Part shown: positions 8,902-18,419 of the stretch, piece by piece
Position numbering within the stretch: position 1 is the first letter of the stretch
Layout: the number at the start of each line of letters is the position of its first letter
NCBI GenBank assembly: GCA_945871905.1
Contig: CAMBXL010000009.1
Span: forward strand, 1 to 64,000
Direction: 5' to 3'
DNA from: Chitinophaga pinensis
GTDB lineage: Bacteria; Bacteroidota; Bacteroidia; NS11-12g; UBA955
DNA: 64,000 nucleotides
The notes under the pieces: generated by a model
Database searches by the model: none
Seen by the model: the letters and a program-made list of their open reading frames with translations, nothing else
What the model was told of the DNA's origin: nothing
Position numbers and translations under genes: made by a program

Positions 8902-11673
8902 CTATTTAAGTTTTCTAGCTATTGTTGTTTCTTCAAAGATTTCTAAATTATCTCCAACTTGAATGTCTTGGTAATTTCTAATTTGCAATCCACATTCAAA
9001 GCCTCTCACTACATCTTTCACATCGTCCTTGAATCGTTTTAAGGACTCTAATGAACCTTGATGAACGACAACCCCATCTCTTATTACTCTAAGCTTAGAA
9101 TTTCTATTTACTTTACCTTCTGTAACCATACAACCGGCAACTGTTCCAACCTTAGTAATTTTGAATACTTCACGTATTTCTACATTACCAATGATTGTTT
9201 CTTTAACCTCAGGGCTTAACATTCCTTCGATTGCAGATTTTATCTCATCAATAGCTTGGTAGATAACAGAGTAGTGTCTAATGTCAATTTGTTCAGTATC
9301 AGCAATACGTTTAGCACCAGAAGATGGTCTAACTTGGAAACCAATAATAATGGCATCAGAAGCAGAAGCTAACAACACATCACTTTCAGTAATTTGTCCA
9401 ACCCCTTTATGGATGATTTTCACCATTACTTCTTCAGTTGACAGATTTAGTAATGAATCACTTAATGCTTCAACAGAACCATTCACGTCACCTTTTATAA
9501 TTAAGTTAAGCTCCTTAAAGTTACCTATAGCCAAACGACGACCAATTTCGTCCAATGTAATATGTTTGGTTGTTCTTATTCCTTGCTCGCGGTGTAATTG
9601 CTCTCTTTTGTTTGCAATTTCTTTTGCTTCGTCTTCAGTTTTCAGAACTAGCAATGGATCACCAGCCATAGGAGAATCTGAGAAACCAAGCATACTTACT
9701 GGAGTAGATGGTCCAGCAAATTCTACTTTTTGATTTCTTTCATTGAACAATGCTTTAACTTTGGCATATCTAGAACCTGCAACCAAGTGGTCACCTACTC
9801 TTAATGTTCCTGTTTGAATTAAAACACTGGCAACAATACCTCTTCCTTTGTCAAGTTTTGCCTCAATTACTGTTCCTTTAGCATTTCGTTTAGGATCTGC
9901 TTTTAGATCAAGTAATTCAGCTTCTAACAAAACTTTTTCTAAAAGCTTGTCCATGTTTAAACCTTTTTTAGCAGAAATCTCTTGGCTTTGGTATTTACCA
10001 CCCCACTCTTCCACTAAAATATTCATACCTGACAATGCTTCTCTTATTTTTTCTGGATTAGCACCATCTTTATCTATTTTGTTAATTGCAAAAATCATTG
10101 GCACACCAGCTGCTTGAGCGTGGCTTATTGCTTCCTTTGTTTGTGGCATTATGCTATCGTCTGCTGCAATAACAATAATTGCGATGTCAGTTACTTTAGC
10201 TCCCCTTGCACGCATTGCAGTAAAGGCTTCGTGACCAGGAGTATCCAAGAAAGTGATTTTTTGACCAGCAGGTAATTGAACCTCGTAAGCTCCAATATGC
10301 TGAGTTATACCGCCCGCTTCACCTGCAATAACATTTGTTTTTCTAACATAATCCAATAATGATGTTTTACCATGATCCACGTGTCCCATTACTGTTACAA
10401 TTGGAGGACGTGAAACTAAATTATTTGGATCATCATGTTCTTCATCAAACTGAATGGTTTCTTCAGCATCTACGAAACTTACTTCATACCCAAATTCATC
10501 GGCAACTAAAGTAATAGTTTCAGCATCCAAACGTTGATTGATAGAAACCATTATACCCAATGAAAAACAAGTCGAAATTACTTGAGTTACAGATACGTCC
10601 ATCATTTTTGCTAAATCATTCGCAGTTAAGAACTCTGTAACTTTAAGAATTTTATCTTCTTGTTCTTGGCGTTCTCTTTCGTGAGATCTAGCTTGATAGT
10701 GGTCGTCTCTTTTTTGTTTTTTAAACTTAGATTTAGACGTTTTACCTCTACCGGTATTATCAATTTTGTTTAATGTTTTCTTTAATTTATCTTGAACTTC
10801 CTTTTGAGAAATTTCTTTTTTAGGTTCTTCTTTTTTGAAATGAGTTGTTTTATTAACTTTTATTTCTTGTTGGATATTAACCTTTTGAGCTACTGTTTTG
10901 CGTTTTCTTTTTTCACCCTTTAATCTATCAGATGGCTGAAACTTAGATTTCATCTCAGGCTCAGGTCTAATATCAATTTTACCTTTAATCGTCAAACCAT
11001 CTAATTTCTCTAATTTAGCTTTTACTAATTCTCTTTCCTCTTCAGGAAGAGCTTCAATAGATATAGGCTCAATAACTGGAGCAACTAAAATAGGTTCAAC
11101 AATTACCTCCTTAACGGGTTCTACTTTTTCGACTTTAATCTCTTCAACCTCTATACTTTTCTTTTTAGGTTTAGCATTCAGGTCAATTTTCCCCAACAAT
11201 TTAATTCCAGTTGATGTTGTTTCTATAATTGGCTCTTCTTGTTTATCAACAAAAGGAACTGTTTCTACAACTGGCTCTGGAACCACAACTAGTGTTTCAA
11301 CTACGATTTCAACAGGGGCTTGAATTACTTCAGGCTCCAAAAACCGTTCGTTGTTTGCATTTTTAATGAAAACTTCTTTTTCAGGTTCAGGCTCTTCTTC
11401 ATTTTCAGTCTCAACTTTCTTTTTTAAGGTTAATTCATCCGCCTTAACTATCTCTTCTTTCTTTTTTAAAGACTTTAATAACTTTGTTTTAGATTCTTGT
11501 TTGGCTTCTTTGTCAGAAGAAAATAGTCCTGAAATGTAGGCATACATCTCTTCTGTGAGTTTTGATGTTGGTTTATTTTCTACCTCAAAACCTTTCTTCT
11601 GAAGGCTTTCTATTATTGCCTCCTTACTTACATTAAACTCTGTTGCTGCCTTTCCTAATCTGATTTCTGCCAT
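8902..11673 (-). CDS. infB: Translation initiation factor IF-2
   Basis: 923 residues. An IF2N motif lies at the N-terminus ([21 protein letters not shown]), followed by ~300 residues of Lys/Glu/Val/Pro-rich linker and a second IF2N-like segment ([18 protein letters not shown]). The GTPase domain has G1 GHVDHGKT at 430-437, G3 DTPGHEAF, G4 NKID and G5 SAK. Beta-barrel domains and the C-terminal initiator-tRNA-binding domain follow. IF-2 places fMet-tRNA on the 30S subunit and promotes subunit joining. Unlike many bacteria, no nusA or rbfA is adjacent on the upstream side; the gene has its own promoter and is monocistronic here. Confidence 0.97.
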   Translation of the reverse strand: MAEIRLGKAATEFNVSKEAIIESLQKKGFEVENKPTSKLTEEMYAYISGLFSSDKEAKQESKTKLLKSLKKKEEIVKADELTLKKKVETENEEEPEPEKEVFIKNANNERFLEPEVIQAPVEIVVETLVVVPEPVVETVPFVDKQEEPIIETTSTGIKLLGKIDLNAKPKKKSIEVEEIKVEKVEPVKEVIVEPILVAPVIEPISIEALPEEERELVKAKLEKLDGLTIKGKIDIRPEPEMKSKFQPSDRLKGEKRKRKTVAQKVNIQQEIKVNKTTHFKKEEPKKEISQKEVQDKLKKTLNKIDNTGRGKTSKSKFKKQKRDDHYQARSHERERQEQEDKILKVTEFLTANDLAKMMDVSVTQVISTCFSLGIMVSINQRLDAETITLVADEFGYEVSFVDAEETIQFDEEHDDPNNLVSRPPIVTVMGHVDHGKTSLLDYVRKTNVIAGEAGGITQHIGAYEVQLPAGQKITFLDTPGHEAFTAMRARGAKVTDIAIIVIAADDSIMPQTKEAISHAQAAGVPMIFAINKIDKDGANPEKIREALSGMNILVEEWGGKYQSQEISAKKGLNMDKLLEKVLLEAELLDLKADPKRNAKGTVIEAKLDKGRGIVASVLIQTGTLRVGDHLVAGSRYAKVKALFNERNQKVEFAGPSTPVSMLGFSDSPMAGDPLLVLKTEDEAKEIANKREQLHREQGIRTTKHITLDEIGRRLAIGNFKELNLIIKGDVNGSVEALSDSLLNLSTEEVMVKIIHKGVGQITESDVLLASASDAIIIGFQVRPSSGAKRIADTEQIDIRHYSVIYQAIDEIKSAIEGMLSPEVKETIIGNVEIREVFKITKVGTVAGCMVTEGKVNRNSKLRVIRDGVVVHQGSLESLKRFKDDVKDVVRGFECGLQIRNYQDIQVGDNLEIFEETTIARKLK

Positions 11674-11713
11674 TAAAAATATATATATTTAAGCAATTTA
11701 ATTGCTAAAAGTG

Positions 11714-11721
11714 CAAAGGTA
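11714..11721 (-). promoter_or_regulatory. -7 promoter element for infB
   Basis: TACCTTTG (followed by CAC) is an exact TAnnTTTG match 40 bases before the infB ATG. The same 10-base block TACCTTTGCA recurs before the DEAD helicase gene at 24404-24411. Confidence 0.6.
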
Positions 11722-11873
11722 AGCCTATATGTGAATTATTGCAAATAAAAATACACAAGTGTTGCAAAGCGTTATCAATTTATAGTATTATTTATAACAT
11801 TTACATAGTTAAACCCTAAAAAACAATAAATAAAAGACTTTATAACAGACACTTAACTATTAAAAAAACCAAA

Positions 11874-12380
11874 TTATCGATGGCATTTAAAGTAGTCGAA
11901 TGGCTCTTTACAATCCAAACATTTGTAGAGTGACTTACACGCTGTACTACCAAACTGACTAATCAATTCAGTATGAGTGCTGTTACATAAAGGACATACA
12001 ATATTACTAGGGCTTCCGAACAAATCATTCAGCGAAATTCCTTCTTCCTGAGGTGGTGCTATTCCGTATGCTTTAAGTTTTTGTTTGCCCGACTCTGTCA
12101 TCCAATCTGTTGTCCATGCAGGCGACAAAATCAAATGAACACTGCAGGGCACATTGTTGCGTTCCAAAAGCGCTTTTATCTCCTCCTCTATCACGTTCAT
12201 CGCCGGACAACCTGTATAGGTTGGTGTTATTGATATATCGAACACTCCTTCTTTAAATTTCACCTCTCTTAAAACTCCCAAATCAACGATTGATAAAACC
12301 GGAATTTCGGGATCTTTAACTTGTTCCAAAAGGGACCAAATATCTGTTTCTGTTAAATGAAAACTCATAATATCTATCAC
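11874..12380 (-). CDS. paaD: PaaD-type MIP18/DUF59 protein (phenylacetyl-CoA epoxidase accessory subunit)
   Basis: 168 residues. The N-terminal MIP18 fold carries DPEIPVLSIVDLGVLREV and PTYTGCPAMNVIEEEI, containing the conserved Cys used by Fe-S assembly proteins. The C-terminus is a zinc-ribbon-like CPLC...GSTACKSLYKC..C..PFDYFKCH, the part that separates PaaD from SufT-like proteins. PaaD is thought to help metallocentre assembly of the PaaABCE epoxidase; none of those subunits is in the window. It is last in the SBF-EEP-recX-paaD run, 9 bases after recX. A second ATG at 12368 (MSFHLTETD) is an equally plausible start. Confidence 0.8.
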   Translation of the reverse strand: MIDIMSFHLTETDIWSLLEQVKDPEIPVLSIVDLGVLREVKFKEGVFDISITPTYTGCPAMNVIEEEIKALLERNNVPCSVHLILSPAWTTDWMTESGKQKLKAYGIAPPQEEGISLNDLFGSPSNIVCPLCNSTHTELISQFGSTACKSLYKCLDCKEPFDYFKCHR

Positions 12381-12389
12381 AATATTACG

Positions 12390-12878
12390 TCAAGTTTGTT
12401 CATTTAAAAATTTTTTTACAACAATTTTACATTTTTCGTATTCATAACCTTTTGACATCAAAAATTGAATTACTTTTTGCTGCCTAACAAAGATTTTATC
12501 ACTCGATTTTAACTTCTTAAAATACTTTTCTGCCAACTGAGCAATTGTTTCATCATAGTCGTCGTCAACAATATAGGTAAGCGCTTTTTTAATACAAAAG
12601 TCACTTACATTCTTCGACTTTAATTGAAAAATAATCTTGTTTAATCCCCATTTTTTTTGCCTAAATTTACCTGTAGCAAAAGCAATTGCAAATCTTTCCT
12701 CGTTTAAAAAATTCGCCTTTACTAATCGGGCAAGAACTTCATTAACTTCGTCGGTATTGAGCCCAAAGTCATAGAGTTTACTTTTTACTTCATGATGACA
12801 TCTTTCTTGATAGGAACAAAAATATTCTATTTTGGGAATAGCTTGTTGAATGGTGTATTTTTTTTCTTTTTTATCCAT
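12390..12878 (-). CDS. recX: RecX-family regulator of RecA
   Basis: 162 residues from the chosen start, with tandem RecX three-helix modules: LARLVKANFLNEERFAIAFATGKFRQKKWGLNKI carries the family's typical NDERFA and KxxG motifs (positions ~50-85). RecX modulates RecA filaments. The frame could begin at 12911 (11 residues more), but the ATG at 12878 overlaps the upstream stop as TGATG, the usual coupled arrangement here, and the extra residues lie inside the neighbour's sorting domain. recA itself is 19 kb away at 31.3-32.3 kb. Confidence 0.85.
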   Translation of the reverse strand: MDKKEKKYTIQQAIPKIEYFCSYQERCHHEVKSKLYDFGLNTDEVNEVLARLVKANFLNEERFAIAFATGKFRQKKWGLNKIIFQLKSKNVSDFCIKKALTYIVDDDYDETIAQLAEKYFKKLKSSDKIFVRQQKVIQFLMSKGYEYEKCKIVVKKFLNEQT

Positions 12879-14026
12879 CAATTTTGAACCACCAATTTTT
12901 GAAAAAAACACCCATTGTTTGTTTTTATTTTAATCCAATACAAACCGTTTGACAAGTCAAAATGGTATTGATTGTAAACACCCAAATTGTAACATTCAAT
13001 TTCTTTACCTGAAAAATCAAAGATTGAAACAGAATCATATTCGACACCATCACTAATGCGAATCCAATTGGAAGCAGGATTGGGGCAAACTATCTGATTA
13101 AATTGACTTGATTTCTGATTTAAACCAGTAAAAAATGAATTAAAAACAGAATAAACGGGATAATGATCTGAAGTGGTATTTGCATAATCTACAATCATTT
13201 GCCTCAAATCTAAGGTCGATGTTTTTTCAACAGAACAAACATTTAGCAAGTCTTGTGAGGCCAATTGATGGTCAATAAAATCCGAATATCCTGTTGTTGA
13301 TGGAATATTATTTTGGGTAAGTGCTTTGGTCAAAAAAACAAATCTAGAATTGGATTGCAATTCCAATTTTGCTATAGGCGTTGGCCATTGATTATAAATA
13401 GATTTGTCATAATCATCGTTCCAATCGCCCACTACCATTATTTTTTTTCCTACAGATTGAATATCTAAATAAGCTTTCAACCAATCAACAGATTTTTTGC
13501 GACTTAAATAAGACTCTTGTTTTTCTAAATCATTGCCTGTATTGGCTTTCAAATGGATATTTATCAAAAATAAAGTATCAATAGAAACTGAATTAAGGGG
13601 TATTAAGGCCAATTCAAAGGGATATCTTCCAGTTGAAAAACTATCAGAACCCTTTGCAAGGACGCGTGAATAGGCCATCCTAAAATTGTTTTTATTGAAC
13701 AAAAAAGCAGTTTTTAATTCTACATTATAGGGCGCTAAAACGCCAATGTAATTGGGCAACAAAAATAACAGAGAATCAAACATTTCTTTATCTACCACTT
13801 CCTGAAAGGCAACTACATCCATTTGAGTTTGCATAACAGCATTGGCAATATTATTTTTCTGCAACACTTTATCTGCGGGTCCAAAGCCAACTGTTTTTTT
13901 TCCAAACCATTCGATGTTCCAATTGCAAACTTCTAGTTGCTGCGAACTTCCTATTCTTGGAATTTGTTGACCATAAGTGGCGTTTTTTCCGAAAATTAGA
14001 CAAAGTATTAAAACACCAATTTTCAT
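12878..14026 (-). CDS. Secreted endonuclease/exonuclease/phosphatase-fold protein with T9SS sorting domain
   Basis: 382 residues. Signal peptide (KIGVLILCLIFGKNATYG), then an EEP catalytic domain: VCNWNIEWFG (~33-42), VVAFQEVVD with the metal-binding Glu, INIHLKAN, VVGDWND and the terminal SDHYPV, i.e. the Asn, Glu, Asp and His residues of the DNase I-like fold. Residues ~310-382 are a type A sorting domain (VCPNPASNWIRIS...NGLYWIKIKTNN). It is therefore probably an exported nuclease or phosphodiesterase, perhaps for nutrient scavenging from extracellular DNA. The start overlaps the transporter gene by four bases (ATGA). Confidence 0.85.
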   Translation of the reverse strand: MKIGVLILCLIFGKNATYGQQIPRIGSSQQLEVCNWNIEWFGKKTVGFGPADKVLQKNNIANAVMQTQMDVVAFQEVVDKEMFDSLLFLLPNYIGVLAPYNVELKTAFLFNKNNFRMAYSRVLAKGSDSFSTGRYPFELALIPLNSVSIDTLFLINIHLKANTGNDLEKQESYLSRKKSVDWLKAYLDIQSVGKKIMVVGDWNDDYDKSIYNQWPTPIAKLELQSNSRFVFLTKALTQNNIPSTTGYSDFIDHQLASQDLLNVCSVEKTSTLDLRQMIVDYANTTSDHYPVYSVFNSFFTGLNQKSSQFNQIVCPNPASNWIRISDGVEYDSVSIFDFSGKEIECYNLGVYNQYHFDLSNGLYWIKIKTNNGCFFQKLVVQN

Positions 14027-14922
14027 TTCTTTTCGATAAATTTAGAGGCAAACGTTTTGATTAACCACCCAAACACAAACGTGGAAACAAAGGTAAAAAT
14101 GGCATACACCATGGCGGGCTTTTGCATTTCAGTGTTTTTTAGGATATTTCCTGCAATCAACAATGCAAGCGCGGTATTTTGAAGACCTACCTCAACAATA
14201 ATGGTAATTTTATTTTTGAAATTTATTTTAAATAGCAAACCAAGAATGTAACCCAAAATCATACTTAAAAAATTGAGCAACAAAACCCAATATCCTTGGT
14301 CAATTATCTCTTGTTTTGACAACAAAATACCTCCTTTATCAGCAGGTGCAAATATTTTAACTGTAAAAATAATAAACAATAGCGCTGGCAGTAAATACTT
14401 TAGCACTGGAATAATCCTAAGAGCCAATTCTGGCAATCTTCCTCTGATAAACACGCCAATAGTGGCTGGCAATACAGTAACAAGTGCAATATGTTGAATG
14501 GTACTTAAAACAGGTAAACTAATATCTGCCTCATTTCCTATAAAATAACTCAAGGACCAATTGGTAAGTAAAGGAATAGTAAACATACATAGCAAACCAT
14601 TAATGACAGTCAGTGAAATGCTGAGAGCAATATTTCCCTTTAATAAAAAACTCACTAAATTTGAGGTAACTCCTCCTGGACACAAAGCAATTATCATAAA
14701 TCCGACTTTGGTTTCGGGAGAAAAATCTGAAAAAACCATTAATATGAATGCTATCAAAGGCAAAAACAACATTTGGGCGAGTAGCCCTATGGTGAGAGAC
14801 TTGGGATTATAAAATAATTTTTGAAAATCTTTTCTTCTCAGGTTTAAACCTAAGCTCATGGTGATGAAGGCTAAAACCAAATCGATTAAAAAATCGATAT
14901 TTTCATAGACGAGATTTAACAT
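14023..14922 (-). CDS. Bile acid:sodium symporter (SBF/BASS) family transporter
   Basis: 299 residues with nine or ten hydrophobic segments in the BASS pattern. Conserved points include the Gly-rich PGGVTSNLVSFLLKGN (~79-94) at the first unwound helix crossing and EVGLQNTALALLI (~240-252) at the second, both lining the sodium and substrate site. Such transporters move organic acids such as pyruvate, pantoate or bile acids with Na+; the substrate is not predictable here. First gene of a four-gene minus-strand operon with promoter TAAGTTTG. Confidence 0.85.
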   Translation of the reverse strand: MLNLVYENIDFLIDLVLAFITMSLGLNLRRKDFQKLFYNPKSLTIGLLAQMLFLPLIAFILMVFSDFSPETKVGFMIIALCPGGVTSNLVSFLLKGNIALSISLTVINGLLCMFTIPLLTNWSLSYFIGNEADISLPVLSTIQHIALVTVLPATIGVFIRGRLPELALRIIPVLKYLLPALLFIIFTVKIFAPADKGGILLSKQEIIDQGYWVLLLNFLSMILGYILGLLFKINFKNKITIIVEVGLQNTALALLIAGNILKNTEMQKPAMVYAIFTFVSTFVFGWLIKTFASKFIEKK

Positions 14923-14938
14923 TACACGAAGAATTCAA

Positions 14939-14946
14939 CAAACTTA
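14939..14946 (-). promoter_or_regulatory. -7 promoter element for the SBF-EEP-recX-paaD operon
   Basis: TAAGTTTG, exact TAnnTTTG, 17 bases before the ATG at 14922. It diverges from the gldH promoter 70 bases away. Confidence 0.55.
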
Positions 14947-15012
14947 ATGGTTTTTTGAGTAATTTTTAAAAATATTGAAAGTTTTATTTTAAATAATGTT
15001 TCACATTACACT

Positions 15013-15020
15013 TAAATTTG
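15013..15020 (+). promoter_or_regulatory. -7 promoter element for the gldH operon
   Basis: TAAATTTG is an exact match and ends 4 bases before the ATG at 15025, so the transcript would start at or within a few bases of the start codon. Confidence 0.6.
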
Positions 15021-15024
15021 CAGT

Positions 15025-15501
15025 ATGATTAAACTCTTTTCTTGTTTAACCCTTGTATTTCTTTTAAATGCTTGCAGCGAAAAAGGCAAACTAGCAGATG
15101 AGATGAAGGAAATACCAAAATCCCAATGGTCTTATAACCAAATTCCTGATTTTGGATTCGAGATTAAACAGCCGCAATTGTATCATCAATTTTACCTAAA
15201 ACTAAGAATTCAAAAATCTTACCCTTTTGAAAACTTATATTTACTAGCCCACATAAAAGATGCGCAAGGGAAAATAACATCAGCTAGAGTTAATTTAACT
15301 CTAGCTGATGTTGATGGAAAGCCTCTAGGCAAAATGTCTGGCAATTCTATTAATTACGAATTACCATTGTTTGTAAATAAAAAAATGGAAGGTGGGCCAG
15401 GACAGTATTTTATTGCTATAGAACAAAACATGAGAGATAGCATTATTAACGGAGTAGAAAGTATTGGTGTAAAAATTAAAGAAGGAGAACCTATTTTTTA
15501 A
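15025..15501 (+). CDS. gldH: GldH-like gliding motility lipoprotein
   Basis: 158 residues. A lipoprotein signal ends at Cys17 (LLNAC). The mature part has the GldH-family layout: W-rich start (SQWSYNQIPDFGFEI), LKLRIQKSYPFENLYL, a VNLTLADVDGKPLGKMSG strand, and a GQYFIAIEQNMRDSI strand near the C-terminus. GldH is needed for gliding and for function of the T9SS/gliding machinery in Flavobacterium, consistent with the several sorting-domain proteins in this window. It heads a three-gene run, followed after 4 bases by the DCC gene. Moderately sure of the family; whether this strain glides is unknown. Confidence 0.75.
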   Translation: MIKLFSCLTLVFLLNACSEKGKLADEMKEIPKSQWSYNQIPDFGFEIKQPQLYHQFYLKLRIQKSYPFENLYLLAHIKDAQGKITSARVNLTLADVDGKPLGKMSGNSINYELPLFVNKKMEGGPGQYFIAIEQNMRDSIINGVESIGVKIKEGEPIF

Positions 15502-15505
15502 GAAG

Positions 15506-15904
15506 ATGGATCATGTCGTTTTTTTTGATGGCGTCTGTAATCTTTGTTCCGAAAGCGTTCAATTCATTATCAAAAACGACCATAAAAATGTATTTAAATT
15601 CAGTTCATTACAAAGTGAGTTTGCTCAAAAAACATTAACCAACAAAAACATTACAGAAATCTCGAATTCACGAACCATTATTTTGCTTACGAACAACAAC
15701 ACATTCGCCAAAAGTGATGCTGTATTAAGAATAACTCGCTATTTAAAATTTCCATTCAATCTACTTTATGTCTTCATTATTGTTCCTCCATTTATTCGAA
15801 ATGCCGTTTATGATTTTGTTTCTAAAAATCGTTACCGTTGGTTTGGCAAAAAAGCAGAATGTTGGATTCCTGATGAAACTTTAAAATCTAAATTTATCAT
15901 TTGA
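15506..15904 (+). CDS. DCC-family (DUF393) thiol-disulfide oxidoreductase-like protein
   Basis: 132 residues. The N-terminus VVFFDGVCNLCSESVQF has the defining DxxCxxC motif (Cys11, Cys14) of the DCC family, predicted thioredoxin-like proteins of unknown partner. The rest fits the family, including a C-terminal RYRWFGKKAECWIP segment with a further Cys. Its stop overlaps the next gene's TTG start (TTGA). Confidence 0.85.
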   Translation: MDHVVFFDGVCNLCSESVQFIIKNDHKNVFKFSSLQSEFAQKTLTNKNITEISNSRTIILLTNNNTFAKSDAVLRITRYLKFPFNLLYVFIIVPPFIRNAVYDFVSKNRYRWFGKKAECWIPDETLKSKFII

Positions 15905-17163
15905 GACCTCGCATTTTCTTTTTTCTAATTATCGCGTTACTATGCGTAAAAGTGAATGGACAAGTAAAACTGCATTTGGATACTTCACTAATAACACATT
16001 ACAAAAAAGTTAATAAATCCAACAATAACAGACTCTTAATCCCTTTTTATTGCGACCCATTTTACGAGCATCTTTACAAAAAACCAGATACGCTTAAATT
16101 ATGTGGTAAATTTGTTTTTGTAGACAGTGCTATGAACCTTAAAATTAAACCTTTCTTTGATTTACCTTGTTGGTTTAACCCTTATTTTCAAGAAAACTTA
16201 TGTGCGGTGAGTGTGCAAAATGAACTTGTTTATATTGATACCCTTGGAAATATCAAAATCAACACTGGATTAGCTGCTTGTTCCAATAACAAAAACAAAG
16301 CTTTCCCTTTCAAAAACAACAAAGCCCGTTTGGTGAAGGGAAGTAACACTCTCAAAAAATACTTTACTGCTATTTATATTGACACCCTTGGGAACCCTAT
16401 CAAATCTCAAATTGCGGTTAAAGTCAAACTAAAACCAATCCTCATTGTCTCAAATCCCAAAAAACCAGTCAATCCCATAGATACAAAACCAGATATTATA
16501 AACGTAGAGCCGAATGTCCCTAAACTTGACTTTAGTTTTATCCCTAAAAATTCGCCTAAATTAAAATGCTTTATTCCCGAGCGTGAGGCTGAAATAATCA
16601 AAGAAAAAAACAAAGGGAAGAGCCTATTTTTAATTCAATACCAATGTGGTTCATATCAAATTGAAAACATGAATTTGGAAGACACTGTTTTTTGCAATAA
16701 ATATGTCTTTGTAGACAGTAATTTCAATGTTAAAATAGCAAAAAACTTTGAGATTCCGTGTGCATTTGAACCGGAGTTCTCAGAAGGACTATGTGCAGTA
16801 GGATACGATAGCATGATAGTTTTCATAGATACACTTGGCCAAATCCGAATAAAAACAAATTTAAAAGCATGCGACCCTTCCTACAATAAAGCCAGCACTT
16901 TTAAAAATGGAATTGCAACCCTATACAGAGGTGACCCAAAACTTAACGGTTTCTATCAAACCATTGCAATAAATACAGCAGGAGAAAGAGTAAGGCTATT
17001 GGAATTTGATGATTTAGAACTGGCAGAACTTAAATGGCAATTGTTCAAAAACATAGAATTGAGCGAAACAAGTCAATGCTTTATTGGCAAAGGCAAAACG
17101 AATGGCATTTGGTTTTTAATTGAAAAATCAGGGAAAATTAGAAAAAAACTAGAGCTCAAGTAA
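15901..17163 (+). CDS. Secreted WG-repeat-like protein of unknown function (TTG start)
   Basis: 420 residues, not assigned to a characterised family. The only start that gives the obvious signal peptide (RPRIFFFLIIALLCVKVNGQ) is TTG at 15901, overlapping the previous stop as TTGA. The mature protein consists of two similar halves. Each has a K(F/Y)VFVDS segment, then a PCWFNPYFQENLCAV or PCAFEPEFSEGLCAV segment, then IDTLG and a KAxxFKN stretch. The halves lie at ~60-165 and ~245-350, joined by a Pro/Lys-rich linker. The F-x-x-G/N-L-C-A-V and FxDxxGxI pattern resembles WG (KWG) beta-repeats. Probably periplasmic or surface-located. Confidence 0.7.
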   Translation: MRPRIFFFLIIALLCVKVNGQVKLHLDTSLITHYKKVNKSNNNRLLIPFYCDPFYEHLYKKPDTLKLCGKFVFVDSAMNLKIKPFFDLPCWFNPYFQENLCAVSVQNELVYIDTLGNIKINTGLAACSNNKNKAFPFKNNKARLVKGSNTLKKYFTAIYIDTLGNPIKSQIAVKVKLKPILIVSNPKKPVNPIDTKPDIINVEPNVPKLDFSFIPKNSPKLKCFIPEREAEIIKEKNKGKSLFLIQYQCGSYQIENMNLEDTVFCNKYVFVDSNFNVKIAKNFEIPCAFEPEFSEGLCAVGYDSMIVFIDTLGQIRIKTNLKACDPSYNKASTFKNGIATLYRGDPKLNGFYQTIAINTAGERVRLLEFDDLELAELKWQLFKNIELSETSQCFIGKGKTNGIWFLIEKSGKIRKKLELK

Positions 17164-17166
17164 AGG

Positions 17167-18402
17167 TTAATTTTCACTGTCAGTTTTAGCATTACTCCCC
17201 AAAGTAAAGGCAACTAACATTACAATTCCAATAACTGTTGACTGACGCTCCATCAAACTTTCGAACAAACAAGCCATAAAAAACAATAGACCTATTGCAC
17301 TGAGAGATAATTTTGTTTGCTTATCAAATTTAAGAAATAACAACAATCCAAAAAACAACAAAAGTAAAACACCGTTTAAAACACCACTTTCAACGGCTGT
17401 TTCAATAAATTGATTGTGCGGATTTTTCCTATTTTGTGGTGTTATTTGGGGATTAAATACTTCGAAATTCTCTTTTAATACTACTTCAACATTCCCCACT
17501 CCTACTCCTAGCAAAGGATTTTCTTTTATCACATCGAATGCATTATACCACGCTGCCACCCTCATTGCCATTGAATAATCATTTGCATCTTTGCCACTCA
17601 CTGTAACTTTTAAATCTTCGTAAGTATTAAAAATTCGATTTTTCAATGATGTATTAAATAGTATAAATAACAAAGGAAGTAAAATTACCAAAGCGCTGAT
17701 TGTTACCTTCTTTTTAATTTCAATTTTCTTAAAATAATGATAAATAACAACAAAAGCTGCCGCATACAAACTTAACAAACCTGTTCGGGCGCTTAACACG
17801 TGTAGCGAAATGATATTGACCCCCACTAAAACCAATAAAAACCAAAAGGTAATTTGACTATTTCTAATCGTATTTTGCAACAAGGCAGTCACACCTAATA
17901 CAATTGCTGCTGCTAATAAGACCGAAAACTGAATATGGTAAAGCCCGTATCCAAATTCCACAGGCAATGGTTTAGACTGAAGAATAAGATCATCAAACAA
18001 TGTTTTATTGATAAGATAATTATAGACACTGACAACCGCAGGTAAAAACATGGCATAATTAAAAACAACAATCATTTTGTGCTTAAGAGTTTCAGTCATA
18101 TTTTTAAATGAAAATACAGCAAAAGGAATCAGCAGCAGAGGCAGTTTTAAAATAATCTTATCTAACGATGTGTTGAAATTATTAGTGTAAATTATAGAGA
18201 GCGCTGTTAACAAAAATGAAATTACAAGCACTAAACCTATTTTCTTTTCAGAACTACTAAGATTGTATTTTCTAAAACTAAGAATTCCAATTATTACAAC
18301 ACCTATAAAACCTATACTTATTAGGGATTTAGAGAGTGTTAGTCCGAAGCAGAATAAGGACCAAAAAACAAATAGAAAAAAAGATTTATTAAACTGACCC
18401 AA
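17167..18402 (-). CDS. O-antigen ligase / Wzy_C family membrane protein
   Basis: 411 residues with roughly ten to twelve transmembrane segments and a long periplasmic loop near ~280-350 containing the family motif NPLLGVGVGN...NPHNQFIETAVESG. The NPHN-x-x-x-E block corresponds to the conserved His region of WaaL/Wzy-type enzymes, which join or polymerise undecaprenyl-linked glycans at the periplasmic face. WaaL and Wzy cannot be told apart here. It converges on the WG-like gene with 3 bases between stops. The LysM/RlpA-like gene is 17 bases upstream, so they may be co-transcribed. Confidence 0.8.
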   Translation of the reverse strand: MGQFNKSFFLFVFWSLFCFGLTLSKSLISIGFIGVVIIGILSFRKYNLSSSEKKIGLVLVISFLLTALSIIYTNNFNTSLDKIILKLPLLLIPFAVFSFKNMTETLKHKMIVVFNYAMFLPAVVSVYNYLINKTLFDDLILQSKPLPVEFGYGLYHIQFSVLLAAAIVLGVTALLQNTIRNSQITFWFLLVLVGVNIISLHVLSARTGLLSLYAAAFVVIYHYFKKIEIKKKVTISALVILLPLLFILFNTSLKNRIFNTYEDLKVTVSGKDANDYSMAMRVAAWYNAFDVIKENPLLGVGVGNVEVVLKENFEVFNPQITPQNRKNPHNQFIETAVESGVLNGVLLLLFFGLLLFLKFDKQTKLSLSAIGLLFFMACLFESLMERQSTVIGIVMLVAFTLGSNAKTDSEN

Positions 18403-18419
18403 AGGTAGATTTATATCAA

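Noticed and set aside
8880-8910. Bidirectional terminator between marC and infB
   Set aside because: The only pairing is short and AT-rich within the coding ends; not convincing.
9281-10117. Plus-strand ORFs of 150 and 89 residues inside infB
   Set aside because: Both are antisense to conserved GTPase and barrel domains of IF-2 and show no domain of their own.
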